A stretch of 64,000 nucleotides of DNA from Notospermus geniculatus (taxonomy: Eukaryota > Nemertea > Pilidiophora > Heteronemertea > Lineidae). The notes beneath the pieces were generated by a model. The model saw nothing but the letters and a program-made list of their open reading frames with translations. It did not search any database and was not told where the DNA came from. Below are positions 21,115 through 33,604 of this stretch, piece after piece (position 1 is the stretch's first letter; each line of letters begins with the position of its first letter). The stretch covers positions 162,134-226,133 of the forward strand of contig NMRB01000701.1 in NCBI GenBank assembly GCA_002633025.1, written 5' to 3'. A program made the translations under genes and the position numbers.

Positions 21115-22121
21115 TTAAGTATAAGACAGAAAAAATCCCCGAATGTATATCCATTCGTGCTTTTGCAAACTACAAAAAATATCGAAGTCAGCCCGCTGTG
21201 GACAGTGATTCCTTTCGTCAGTTACAGTTGGCTGAAACAGTAGCACTGGGAGAGAGGAAGAAGTTAAAACTCTGGACAAGATTGGGTGACCCGGTGAAAA
21301 TTCTTTCCGTCAGTAGACACCGATGTGGACCAAGCTCCGGCCTTTCGCAAATATACCTAGATCTAGTCAGCATTCGCTGTACATCGCTTGTGTCTTTCAA
21401 CGAAGCTACTGGTACCTCGTCCGGTTACAAATCGTACACGCATTGTGTTCTTCCTAATCTCCGTTTTCGACCGATTGCCCCCGATCAGAATTGTTGGTCC
21501 TTGGTAATCCAATAGCTTAACGTTCCAGTCAAATCGTATCCCACTCCTGACGTAAACACTGACTTATCAGAGAAACGAATCCAATTTTATTCAAATCGAA
21601 CTGGTTTGGCATCAAGTTTTCATCCTGGCCAGCTGCACGATTTTTTTGAGACGTGCCCAATCTGTCATCGTTAGTGACAGTAGAGTTAATTCTATCTTCA
21701 GCCTGACGCCCGATCGATACGACCAGGGATGATCTATCGGGGAGTCACATAAACCTCTCATACATCCCGCCACAATCAGCTGGATACATTCCCTTATCAA
21801 TACCGTAAAACTATGATCATATTGGTTACACTTATTGGTGATAATTATCTGATATGGCCGGCGAAACAAGAGGCATTAAGTGATTTAGAGGTCTCTGATT
21901 GGGTGCAAAATTGATAGATATCTTGGGCAGAGATAGGCACGTCGCATGTATGTTCCTACGTAAACGGGGTCGATGACCTTAAAGATAACGGGTATTTTCA
22001 CAAATGCACAAAACATCTTAAGTGTAAAATTTTCCTTATCTTTTGGTTGGAACAATAGTTTAAGAGAAATTAAGATGTTTTATGATACGGCCCCTAAACC
22101 CAACTTCATAAAAGTACTTAA

Positions 22122-22373
22122 AGGAGCTGGACGTCCAAGTTGTAAACACTCACTCACTGGTTCTCTATCCACGCGACGCATGCGGTGCTGCCACCTATTG
22201 TCGGCGATATGTACTAAACGTGAATATCGTTAGTGAGTTGCATTGGACCGGGCACCAGTCTAACGATCACGGGGCGCTACTGGTGCTGCCACCTTCACGA
22301 AGGAATAAAACTAGTTTGCTGGCCACTGTTTGTAAACAAACCAGTTTGTTTACAACTTGGACGTCGAGCTCCT
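22122..22373. mobile_element. TTAA-flanked MITE (piggyBac-like), private to copy A
   Basis: The 26-bp ends at 22,122-22,147 and 22,348-22,373 are inverted with one mismatch (AGGAGCTGGACGTCC terminus). TTAA flanks both sides (22,118-22,121 and 22,374-22,377), and copy B keeps a single empty TTAA at 37,168-37,171. piggyBac elements duplicate TTAA, so mobilisation by such a transposase is likely. The element is 252 bp and non-coding. Confidence 0.88.
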
Positions 22374-22935
22374 TTAAGTGTAAGTGTGACACTTATCCTT
22401 TGTTCAACACAAAAGATAAGTATCACACTTTGACTTAAGTAGGTTTATGAATATGGAATATGGACCCTGGACCTTGAGTTTGTTTTCACAATGTGACGTA
22501 TTGACTTCAGACCCCTCTGTGTATTCCCTAGCCAAATACGGATACTTTATAAAGTAAGCTAGAGTAATAACCCAGAATTTATCTTTGAGGTACTTGTAGC
22601 CTGGCATAGGGAAGAAAGCGTTTTTATGACTACGCTAAGACCCGACACCCTCTCGGTACGAAGCGGGTGTCGGTATCTCTTCATTTGAATGGTGACGTAT
22701 CTATCGTGCAAATATTGGAAAATAGACCATCCATCCGATGCTGATGAGGGATCAAGGTACGACAGTCCCAGAAATGCTTTGAAATCACGAAATCAGTCAC
22801 TAGTAAGATATAAAGCAAATGAACCCAACTCACATACACGTATACGTATTTGGTGTCATATCATATCACGAGATCTGTTTTCTGACTTTATGGTTGGTAA
22901 ATGATTAGTAATACTATTGATCATGATGATTAAAG

Positions 22936-23930
22936 TACGAAAGCCCAGAAGGCTCTTCAATCTTCAATCTTCAAGCTTGAAGTAGAACTTCAATCTTCAA
23001 GCTTGAACTAACTCCGACTTCAATCTTCAAGCTTGAACCACCGACTTCAATATTGAAGCCAGACAAATCATTCCAATTTATGAGTTATATCGACCTTCAT
23101 CCCTAAGAAATTGCAAAATTTAGTGTTCGATATGTTTAATATGATCCATTTCCGCGGATTACTATCAAAAAATGTACAATATTAATTATTTCCACTCCAA
23201 TATTCAAACTTGAACCTTCCGACTTCAAGCTTGAATCCGGAGTTCAATCTTCAAGCTTGAACCTCCCGACTTCAAGCTTGAACCAGGGACTTCAATCTTC
23301 AAGCTTGAACCCCCGACTTCAATCTTCAAGCTTGAACCCNNNNNNNNNNNNNNNNNNNNNNNNNNNNNNNNNNNNNNNNNNNNNNNNNNNNNNNNNNNNN
23401 NNNNNNNNNNNNNNNNNNNNNNNNNNNNNNNNNNNNNNNNNNNNNNNNNNNNNNNNNNNNNNNNNNNNNNNNNNNNNNNNNNNNNNNNNNNNNNNNNNNN
23501 NNNNNNNNNNNNNNNNNNNNNNNNNNNNNNNNNNNNNNNNNNNNNNNNNNNNNNNNNNNNNNNNNNNNNNNNNNNNNNNNNNNNNNNNNNNNNNNNNNNN
23601 NNNNNNNNNNNNNNNNNNNNNNNNNNNNNNNNNNNNNNNNNNNNNNNNNNNNNNNNNNNNNNNNNNNNNNNNNNNNNNNNNNNNNNNNNNNNNNNNNNNN
23701 NNNNNNNNNNNNNNNNNNNNNNNNNNNNNNNGGGTTCAAGCTTGAAGATTGAAGTCGGGGGTTCAAGCTTGAAGATTGAAGTCGGGGGTTCAAGCTTGAA
23801 GATTGAAGTCTGAGGGTTCAAGCTTGAAGATTGAAGTCCCTGGTTCAAGCTTGAAGTCAGAAGGTTCAAGCTTGAAGATTGAACTCCGGATTCAAGCTTG
23901 AAGATTGAATGAGCCTTCTGGGCTTTCGTA
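22936..23930. mobile_element. Foldback element of HindIII-centred 27-bp repeats, private to copy A
   Basis: Perfect 20-bp ends (TACGAAAGCCCAGAAGGCTC at 22,936-22,955 and its inverse at 23,911-23,930) enclose long arms made of a 27-bp tandem unit, CTTCAATCTTCAAGCTTGAA plus a C-rich spacer. The right arm is the inverse of the left, so the whole folds back on a central gap. The left arm has an extra block of about 260 bp (22,956-23,215), of which about 150 bp is unique. TTAAAG is duplicated at 22,930-22,935 and 23,931-23,936; copy B has one TTAAAG (37,722-37,727). Sea urchins are known to carry foldback (TU) transposons with tandem-repeat arms; kinship is inference. Confidence 0.88.
23340..23731. 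other. 392-base assembly gap in the foldback element
   Basis: A run of N sits where the two inverted arms should meet. Repeat-rich palindromes are hard to sequence, so the real centre may be of different length and could hold a unique core. Confidence 0.98.
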
Positions 23931-26889
23931 TTAAAGGACCGCAAATACCCAGCGGCTTTTATTCTCATCACCGGGATAATTAACATGGCGAAGGTTATGG
24001 CTACCAGTACATCCCGTCACGCATTACGTTATCAGTTGATATCGTTAATGGTTAATGGTCACAAAATCGGTTTAATAGTGGTTAGAATACTAAATTGTAT
24101 TTTATCATGAAGTGATGTGTGAATCTGGAAGGTTAGGGCGTATGCTAATGGCATATACATGTACTGTACGTACAGTAGCTTCTGCAGACCTGCTCCGATT
24201 TCATTTGCCAACGTGAATTTGGAATTTGGTATTTCGTACTTCGTGTTTCGTCAGAGATTGCGAAACCTCGCTAATATCGAAGCTGATATCGCCTATCTGC
24301 GGGGCTGGCGAGACCGCTTGCGATATCGCCGTGTGTGCTGGCTTTAGGAAAGTTTGACCTGTGTAGCTGAATCTATAGCCTGTGAAATGTAATACATGTG
24401 AAATATACACATGTGCCAGGCATTTATTGTATGAACTTACATTCAATCACTAGCAATGATTTACATAGGATGTATCTGTAATATGTGCCTGGATGTTTCG
24501 ATTACCTTGGTCGAAACTTTGAATAGAAATCCAAGGAAAATTTACAATACATGTAGGCCTACATATATATTTGAGTAAGAGGGATGTTGATTTTTTCTTG
24601 ACAAATTAAGCCAGATGGAACTGGATGACCGACATATAATCCTAACGCTGTTGACGTATTCAGTTTCACTTTCTGGCCCACTCGACAGAGTGTTAACTTC
24701 AGATTTTATATCATATGTCAGTGTGCAACTGTAAGGGCCCTTAAAACAATGGCAACAATCGATCTTTCACCCATTTTGGCCTACTCTATAGAGTTTATTT
24801 CTCAAATACAGCTCCACTGACATGGGCACTAATGGAAATCAATTTTAACCTAATAACTCGCAATTTTAATTGCTGCAGTATTTCCGAAATTTGCGTTAAG
24901 TAGGCGATATTTTGTCATGATCGTGGTCGACAATAAATTTACCTATTTTTTATTTCATTGGCCACGGCAGTATAAGGCAGTTTGCCATCACAGTGCATGT
25001 AGGTTATGCCATTAAATATCCCCTGTTTTTTTCTGATGGCCAATTACGTCTAAAATGCATGTATTCCGTCGTTAACAAATCACCAGCTGGCGTATGCATC
25101 TAATTTTACAACAATAATCACAAACATGTACAAATAGTGATTATTATTACGATACTTTTCAAAATGAAATATGTACCGTGTTACATCTGTCCTTGTCAGA
25201 ATGAATAGACTCGTGGCGTCACGCAATCATTTATTTTACGACCAAGTGTGTGTGCAAACAATGATGGCTGGACGCCAGATTCATTTTCCATCGCGTATAG
25301 TGATGTGTTTTTTTCTCTGACCACACATGCAGTGTAGAGAGCAGTACTTTCCACGCAAATTTACAGTGCTCTGCGCACGTTCAGAAGAACTGTTTCTGGT
25401 AGCCTATAATGCATTATTAAAGCAAGAAGTGCGGAAACACTGTTTTGTGCTGCTCGTCGATGGATCTTGCATTTTTTCTTCGTGCACAGAGCTAGCTCAT
25501 GTCTGCATGTCTGCTTGTACATTTGGCAGAGATGCAAAGAAAAGGCTACTTTTTTTATTTTTTTATTTTTAAATTCTAAACTTTATTTTTCTGTTTACAG
25601 ACATCACACATACGTACATGTACATTTACCCATCAATATACACATACGTATCGTTTTACATTTTACAGTGGTGAACTGACAAACTTTACATAGGCCTACA
25701 GAATTAAGAAGCAGGGCACATCAACGATTATAATATACAGAATTGAAGATCAGGGTACTGGTGACGTCAGCGGTTTGTAGTATTTAAAGGTTAATTTTAT
25801 TTGATTTTAAGTTGTTGCACTGACATATTAATAAGTTGATTTCTCAGCACGTTGCAATTCAATCGAAAAAAGTACAACACACCCAATGGAAGTATTACTG
25901 CGTGGTAATATCAAATGTAACTTGATTTACTGAGAAAAAAATGTGTGTCCTGGTAATGCAAAATAAAACAAAATAAGTCATCAACGAATTACAAGTTCCA
26001 AGTGAAATGGACGACAAAGTTGTCAGCTCACATGTGCAACAAGGGATTGTTTACACATGTATGGTTGTAAATGTACAATCATACATGTGAGAGTGAGAGG
26101 CTTCTGTAGTCTAGTTCCCCGCTTCAAGCACATTAGATCCGCAACTAATTCGTATGTTGAGTTGACGCATCATGAATCTTCCATGTCTATAATTGATCTC
26201 AAGCCTAAATAAGCAAGCGCTGAACCGAGTGAATGTTCTATTAGCAGTAATCAACGGATGCCCTTTAACTGAGCGTGATATCTTGTTAGTATTAGCGCGT
26301 GAAGTAACACTCAACGATGCAAGAGTTAGAAGTCAAGGTTGTCCCAGGTATTTTCTTTGGAGGTATGAAATATATCTAGTCTACAGTATGATCAATTTTC
26401 AAATGGTTGTCTTTCCAACGCAGAGACGTTAAAAATCCTCAGGGGGTGCAGGTATTTGAAAAACATGGGAGTCTGGAGAAATGGACTCGTGGATCGCTGG
26501 ACAAGGAATGTACCGGTAGGCCTATCGACTATATCGCTCTCCACCCCCTAAATGCCTGAAGGTACCTATTTTCGGACAACAGTACACAGATGCACACAGA
26601 TGCACAGAGTGGGCGTCCAGTAATCGGAATCGAGAACTGAGCGTCAAATACGCCATGATCAACTCTATATAAAATATTGGGTGAAATAAATGAGCTGCAG
26701 GAAAAAACCGGAGTACCCACAGAAAATCACGTGGTCTCCGTAGGCCTAATTGTCCCGAAGCTGTCGAAGAAATGTCGGCAAACGACAGTTCCGTTCGATC
26801 AGGAGGGTTTGGCAGTAAGCAGAAAGATTTGCTCCCAAATCATGTACCTGACGATGAGAATCATCTGCGAGAGATGGTCGCCCTCTCTA

Positions 26890-26990
26890 TCACACACAGG
26901 AAGAGAGGGTCCGGCCGGAATCGAACCCGGAACCTCTGACAGCCCATTCCGTTGTGAAGCACACCTTTCCAGTCGTAAAAGGAAACATGT
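26890..26990 (-). other. tRNA B-box-like remnant (possible old SINE), copy A
   Basis: The minus strand contains GGTTCGATTCC (26,927-26,917), a perfect RNA polymerase III B box, in GGGTTCGATTCCGGCC. No A box is found at the right distance and no tail or target duplication, so at most this is a decayed SINE head. Copy B has the same at 41,131-41,121. Confidence 0.22.
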
Positions 26991-29041
26991 CAAATGGCGT
27001 GGCTGTTAGAAATCCTTGTTTAGACGTCAACTTCTCGTACTCCCTGGCTCTGATATTCACCCGGCGACACGATCATCAAGCCAAATCCCGGTAATCGTCC
27101 GGCTTAGTCGGTACAAAGTCATCATCACCTGTATAAGCTTCTAACGACGTTTGAGCGACGTGGCGGATTTTCAACAGGGTCTTAATTTAACCATAAAATG
27201 ACCCTTCGAAGTAAGAGCCACTGCAAATCATTTGCACAGTGACAGGAAAGTCAGCGAGTTCGTAAGAGGCCGAAGGGTCCTGATATTTACAACATTTTGG
27301 TCAGAAAATACCTCATTCTGCACCATCGTCATGCCTATCGGCTGTCCTGGGTAATGTAATAACCATTTTTTGGGAAGGGCCAGACAAATTTGTTCTGGCA
27401 ATACAAAACCAAGTTTGAAGACTTCACGTTCGCGAAATACCACTCATGGCAAGCTGGCATCCATGCGTCGCATACACTGTTGGTCAATGCACTCGTCTGT
27501 AAGTTCTGAAGTTTTACTTGAAATTCTTGTTCGCTCTAACATGTAGCTCAGCAACCCGCTGCAGACCCGACATTTCTACTCAATCGACCTTGGCGTGAGA
27601 GCCGAACGTCAAATAACACATGCAAATTACAAGAAGCTCTCGCTGGTTTTAATTCGGGTAAGTGAGTAAATTTTCCAGAGGTTGGTTTAAATTCGTTCTA
27701 ATCAAATTTTCGACCGACTTTCATTCAGTGGCAACCGACGCCACGTTGTAGAGCATCTGACTTCCAAAATATCACAGTGGATTTCTACACAGGTCCAAAA
27801 CCTTCATTCTTCATTGAATTAACCCGTTCTTGTCGTAATTTCCATTTAGCAACAGCCTCGTGGCACCCAAACGACCACTAATTTCTGGTCACTGAGTACG
27901 CATGCCACGTCCAACCATCAGCTCTTTGACATATCTTTTAATCAGCTTACATGGGATCCCCCATCGGCAAGGCTACATTGTCACCACAGTGGCTAATAGA
28001 CACTTTGTCTTCGCTTACCGAAGGATACCCTGTAGCAGTCACATTATATCGGTCAGTTTCTTAAACAGGCGGATCTTCATAGGGCGTTCATGTCCGCCTG
28101 ATGTTGGTGATTACATGTAACGCTGGCACTTAAACCTGCATTTCTATTTGCTGTGAAGCTTGGACAATCCCTCTCCGGTGAAGGGTGTCCAACAGTGGTG
28201 CTTTCACATACGTACAGGCCTACGTTTGTCAAATAACGACATTTGTAGTTTTATTTTCTCATAGTTGCAGCGAAAGCAATCGCTATTTCTTTCGCGAACG
28301 ACCCCGTTTTTTTCTGATTGCTCGACATAGCCACATGATGTAGTGATGTGGTACAACTTTTTGTGAAAATACCGAACATCTGAAAGGATACTCTTTATGT
28401 TATGATTATTTTCTTCTTTATTTGACTTTTTAAAATTTTTCCTTTATGGCTGGTATTCATGCTTTTAATACTTAGGATTTCCATGGCAGTGTCCCGTATA
28501 GGCCTAAATGTAGTGCCCCAGTGCAAAGCCTGAAGTATTAAAAAGCATTTGGTGGCTTATATGAACATCATCCATTGTATCTCATTTTGAGGTGGAAATT
28601 CAATGCGTGTGGGCAGTCGTTGCCACTGAGGCGAACAAGCGAAAAAATGTGCGTTCTGAGTAGTAAAATCTACGTACGTTCAGAATCAGAAATCGAATCA
28701 TCTCTGCATCAGTAGTACGTCCAACAAGCTAAGTATGTCTTGTGAAAGACACACATTATTCAATTTCCAATGGATAATCATTGGAACGAAATGCAGTAAA
28801 CATGATTTAGATTGAAGTATCGATTTCAAATCAATACATAAACCAATCGTTCAATTAGGTTTGACATGTTCTGGAATAGATTATCTACATTTATCTCTCA
28901 TTCCTGGTCACACACATGGCATCGTAGTTTTTTCTTTACCTCCGCGTCTGTTTGGAATAGGAAGTAGGAGAACACATCACTGCAGTGAGGAGTGCAATCT
29001 TTTTTCATATTCCTATTTAGTGCTTGGGTCTCCAAAGTTTA

Positions 29042-29374
29042 CACTGTTAGAAATAACAGAAGATTTTACAGAAAATCTGTGCAGCAGAGTCCCCAGCACT
29101 GGATCTGTAAAATTACAGAGTGATCTGTAAAACTACAGACTTAAGTAAATGTTAACAGAGACTTGACTGGAGGCTGACCAAATTATATTTTCATACTGCT
29201 CTCAGAAGGCATCATAATGGGATGTCCAATGGAGTCCAACCAATACAGGAAAACATGAATCATACCATAAAAAAATTATGTAAATTTACAGAAAGTGCTG
29301 GGGACTCTGCTGCAGGCACTTTCTGTAAAATTACTGCAAAATTACTACTGTAAAATTAATAATTTCTAACAGTG
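29042..29374. mobile_element. TA-flanked Tc1/mariner-type MITE, private to copy A
   Basis: The ends CACTGTTAGAAAT and its inverse bound a 333-bp non-coding unit. TA flanks both sides (29,040-29,041 and 29,375-29,376), and copy B has a single TA at 43,541-43,542. TA duplication and a CACTG terminus fit Tc1/mariner transposition. Internal complementary blocks (GCAGCAGAGTCCCCAGCAC and its inverse) extend the fold. Because its termini are CA...TG, excision with a 2-base stagger would leave TACATGTA. Confidence 0.9.
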
Positions 29375-29634
29375 TAGGAATATTGGTTATTCACCGACAT
29401 TTCTGCCCACCCGATATTTATCTTTCATATCAAAGTAGATTTCGCCATTTTTATGGAACTCGGCCTCCGTACGAACCACGAATCTCACGTGGAGAGGCAC
29501 CTTACGGTTTTTATTCGTCTCATCTTAAAATTCTAAACGTTTTCTGACTTTCGAAAGGCATTATTTTCTTATGTGAGTACGCTATCCTGGCGATTCGAAA
29601 GTTCTACCCAAAAGTTTTTTTCTCAAGATTCCGA

Positions 29635-29691
29635 ATGGCTGCCGTGAAGATCACCGACAATCCCAGGGAGACGGTACAGCAAACGTTCTGA
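29635..29691 (+). pseudogene. Short ORF in copy A, stopped early
   Basis: An ATG frame starts MAAVKITDNPRETVQQTF and then meets TGA at 29,689-29,691, where copy B has AGA and continues to 35 residues. Whether either is a real peptide is unknown. Confidence 0.15.
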
Positions 29692-32685
29692 GAGATTCAT
29701 GACAAGTGTCGCAGCCATCACAACTTTTTGATTCTCTCTTAAATAATTGATAGGTTGTGTCAACGTTAGTGTCAACACAATTTCCGCGTATTTTTCTGAT
29801 CACGCGGCCACATCGTCAGGAAGAAGAAATATTTACTGCTTGGCGGAGATATTGGAACCATTAAATGAGTAAATCTCCGATCTCATAAGTTGTATTATTT
29901 TCTGTTCTGTTTTTATCACTTCTGTTGATGGTACCCAGATTAGGTGCAGAGGGGAATGACCGGACTCCTTTAGTCTCCAGTTTTTACGCTCTTCCCACTT
30001 TTTCCGAACATTTGCACCCCGTCATAACAGGTAAACGCGCACGATAAGATCACTGACGGAAAGTTTATCGATTTTGCCGTAAAATACACCTCCATTGCCA
30101 GCCTTTTATGGATCCAATGGGTACAACAGTGGCTTTTGACGGCTCAAGCATCATCAGCGCCATCTTTTGGTGATACTGTTCTGACACTTCAATTTTTCCG
30201 TCAACAATGCCAGCGTTCACTGTTTAGTAGACGATAGGCCTAACTAACAAGAAATGACGCATTTACCTGAACCTTCTAAATATTCTTAGTGGCGCCATCG
30301 TGGTGATCACTCCCGAGATTGCAAATGGTACAATTTACTTAAGAACTTGGAAGAAATTTTGAAAATAATATTATAGAATGTTTCGAATCCTCTATATTAG
30401 GCTATTTTCTAGTCTACCTCTCTTTTTACCGGATGCAGGACTTATATTTTGCTGAGAGTTCTTCTTCGATCTTGTAGATGAAGGACGAAGGCGGCAGCAT
30501 TTGAAAACGTAAGGAACGAGAAAAACGACGATGTGCAGTTATATTTCATTTGATTTGATTTATTCATCAACGAAAAGAATCAAATTTTGCAGTCGAGCAA
30601 CTAGAGACCTGCATCTATCCAATCTGTTAAATTGAGTTCGGCTACCTGTAATGAAATTCACTTAGAGTAATTGGTTTTATTTTTTCAATTATTTATCAGG
30701 ATATTCATTACTTTTGACCGATGGAGATATTGAACAATCATTGCCCTTGTGACCGATTCTGATGATAGCGGACATCGTTAGTCAAGTTTTAACTGTGTAC
30801 GATTATTACTACATGTACTGTTACTGTACAGTACGTACATGTAGTACGTACATGTACATGTACGTGTACTAAATCCAACTTATAATCATTATTTCTCCAT
30901 TGGAGAACGATTGCAAGGAAAGAAAATGCCTTCTTTTAGATCAAGCTGTTTGCAGCGCCATCACGAGGTCAAATATATAAAAACTGACCTTTTGGACCGC
31001 TGCTCTCCTGGCCATCATGATATCATCTACAAAACGGCCGGCCATTGGCTCGTTCAGATTTAGGACAGCTGTGACACCATCATCAGCTGTGATGTCATTG
31101 ACTTAATGACAATTCTTTTGTGGTATAGCGAGATAGTATCTCGCTGTTTAAACACAGCCCGAGCCGCATGCTGATACCACGAATAGCAAGTTACCAAGCG
31201 GTACGACAGCACCAGCAGCATCACCTGCCACTGCACATTCTACACTCTGTTATTATCTGGCAGCTGTTCTCGATTCGTAGTCATTTCAATTTTGAAACTA
31301 CATGATGTTTTTTATTAAAGAGAGTATATTGCGTGGTATAAGTCACGACTGCGGATGATGGCAGAAAGACGTAAAGGTGAAATGTCAGTGATTTTTTGGT
31401 CTTTGGCGTTCCAATCTCCTTCGTCACGTGTTTTCGTAAGTTTCATACGAAGAAAACTGGAAACAACGTTGGAATACATAATTTATTTTTGTTTAAAGCC
31501 AAAATAGTAAAGAACTTTGCTGAATTTCGTAATAGTTTTGTTTTTGGTTCGAATATGGTAAAGACGATGTCTGATGATACATGTACATGTATTTCAGCCA
31601 ATCAGGAAGCGCTTCTGTCCTTCATGTTTAAAAAGTTAGAAGATGATAATAGAATCTCTACACGTCGTCACTCGATAAAATATCTTTTGGTGGCACGAGT
31701 CCATACGCAGAGAAAAGCCAACCAGCCAGCCAGCTGTAAAGGGCAGACAATTTTGTCATCCTTAAGATCACTCTCGAGATTTGAGGTCGTAATGGAATCA
31801 AAATTTATGGTTCCTCGACCGAGTAACGAGCGGTCGTGAAATAGATTTTGACGTACACGACAGGCTTCCGAGGGTCTGTACACACTGATAAGTCCTACAT
31901 GGTGCATGAGGGTAAACCAGATTTCGTCATGTTTAGCTGGAAGCACATTAAATCAACAGGGAAAGCAGTATACATTTATCGTAGTTTATAGTAGTTACTG
32001 TTAGTATTTACTATTAGTAGTTACTATTAGCAAAATTTCATAATGAATTTTGGAATGTATTGTTGAATACTACTTGTACATGTAGTACTACGGATAAGCG
32101 TTTTATATAGCTTTTTTTACTGAAAAGGGGCGCCTGTTTTGGAAATGTTGCGACTTGTTTCGGGGTTGGTCTACACTCTGCAACATTATCAAAAGATGTT
32201 TTCAAATTGTTCTGCAAAAGTTGCAGGTCCGGTCCACACTGTCAACAAACCGAAAAGAACGGTGTTTTGGAAATGTTGCAGCTGGATGTTTTTAAAATGT
32301 TTTGGCAATGTTGATGGTGTAGGCAGGCCTTAAAACATGATCAGAAACACCGAGGAAACATTTGCTGCATAATGGTTAATTGCTTGATACCGTTCGTTTT
32401 ATTTTCTATTGTTTCCACCATGCTCGACTGAAATTTAAAGCGCTGATTTTCAAGTTCCATTGACGATTAGTCGCCTTGAAAAGCTTTTACCAGAACAAAG
32501 AATATTTCCCATTAAAAACCGAATGACTAATAACGGCAATTTGGCGAGCAGTTGACGACTAGTTTTGTTTAAGTAGGTTTCAATTGTACGTAAATATTAC
32601 ATGGGCATGTAGCTCACATTTGATAAAAAATGGCCGATGAGGTGGTTTTAGGATTTATCGGGGAGGGGAGAGTTCTAGGAGATAT

Positions 32686-32686
32686 N
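32686..32686. other. Single-N join replacing the G-rich tract in copy B
   Basis: Both flanks match copy A exactly up to 17,346 and from about 17,459 on, so this N stands for about 110-130 bp of G-rich sequence seen in A. Confidence 0.85.
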
Positions 32687-33352
32687 ATGTACCGGGGACA
32701 AATATTTGGAGTGGGGGCAAAGTCCGGGGGCATAAATCCGGGGAGATCCTGATACCCGATGAGATTTATAGGTCTGTCACACTTGACACCAGATTTGCTC
32801 ACTTTTCACTACGATGTGGCCACACTGGCCACACCATAATAGCGAACCGCCTGAATGACGTACATGTAGGACTTGTCAATTTCACTGCGTGAGGGGTGTG
32901 CTGCGATTAATACGCCGAACATTCTGGCGTAGTGGACCAGGCTAATGAAGACTTTATAGATTCTGAAGACAATCTCATAACAATCTCGTACTGAAAAATG
33001 CTACTCAGATTAAAAACTGCTACTCAGATTAAAAACCACCAAATGTACATTAGATGGACACGTAGCACAGAAGGGCAGGATTTTTCCTACTGTTTTTATG
33101 ATCAATAGCACTTAATGAGTGAATTAATATCGGTCGTATAATTAACTGATGGATTTCATACAGCTTAAATCAATTTTAGCTTGTCATATCTCTTTATTCA
33201 TGTATTCATGGCCATGAAGGAGATAGTTGTAACGTCCGAAATGAATTAAGTGATCCGGGTTCGAATGGGCGAAAAACAGGGACGCAACTCCCATTTGCAT
33301 TCATATGTATTTTCAAGACATGCTTCGAGTTATATGCTGAATTCCGGTTTGT

Positions 33353-33604
33353 GTGATACGACCCTGGGAAGGAAAATTGAAAATATCCGAAAACGACAAA
33401 GAGGCGTCATTACAAATACTTAGTCTGGCCATGTCCTTCCTTCCCGACATTTCCAATTATCCCGACAGGTATTACTGCAACTTAGACTACGAGATAAACA
33501 AGACGTTATTGTATCATCTGCAAAGTAGCGATAACGGGAGCTACGAACGATCAGGTAGTATACCGAGGGTAAGGAATGCCATCCATCAATTTCTTCGTGA
33601 ATAA
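33353..33604 (+). CDS. Weak candidate exon, copy B
   Basis: Counterpart of 18,185-18,436. It differs by one residue (Ser to Asn in the middle). Same limits: no start codon, no clear acceptor, unknown family. Confidence 0.15.
   Translation: MIRPWEGKLKISENDKEASLQILSLAMSFLPDISNYPDRYYCNLDYEINKTLLYHLQSSDNGSYERSGSIPRVRNAIHQFLRE

Larger units (their letters stand above)
14794..30123 (+). repeat. Duplication unit, copy A (15.3 kb)
   Basis: From CAACAGTGGCTTTTGACGGC at 14,794 to GGATCCAATGGGT at 30,122 the sequence is repeated head to tail as copy B. Identity is mostly high, with mosaic divergence. Private to A are a MITE at 18,819-19,082, a TTAA MITE at 22,122-22,373, the foldback element at 22,936-23,930, a TA MITE at 29,042-29,374, about 60 bp near 17,704-17,763 and blocks near 26,521-26,605 and 26,720-26,870. 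No confident gene is inside. Confidence 0.93.

Noticed and set aside
22945-23910. CRISPR-like regular repeats
   Set aside because: Units are contiguous tandem repeats without unique spacers, they invert at the centre, and the genome is eukaryotic.
23225-23986. Long open frames across the N gap on both strands
   Set aside because: They are read through N bases and through the tandem arms of the foldback element; the translated unit repeats are not protein-coding.
26193-26432. Open frame shared with copy B (40,619-40,882), reading LNRVNVLLAVINGCPLTERD
   Set aside because: A and B differ by more replacement than silent changes and the end is not conserved; no start or acceptor is convincing.
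31396-31839. 147-codon open frame in copy B
   Set aside because: Copy A is truncated by indels not kept in frame, there is an in-frame ATGTAC repeat, and no domain is recognisable; no sign of selection.
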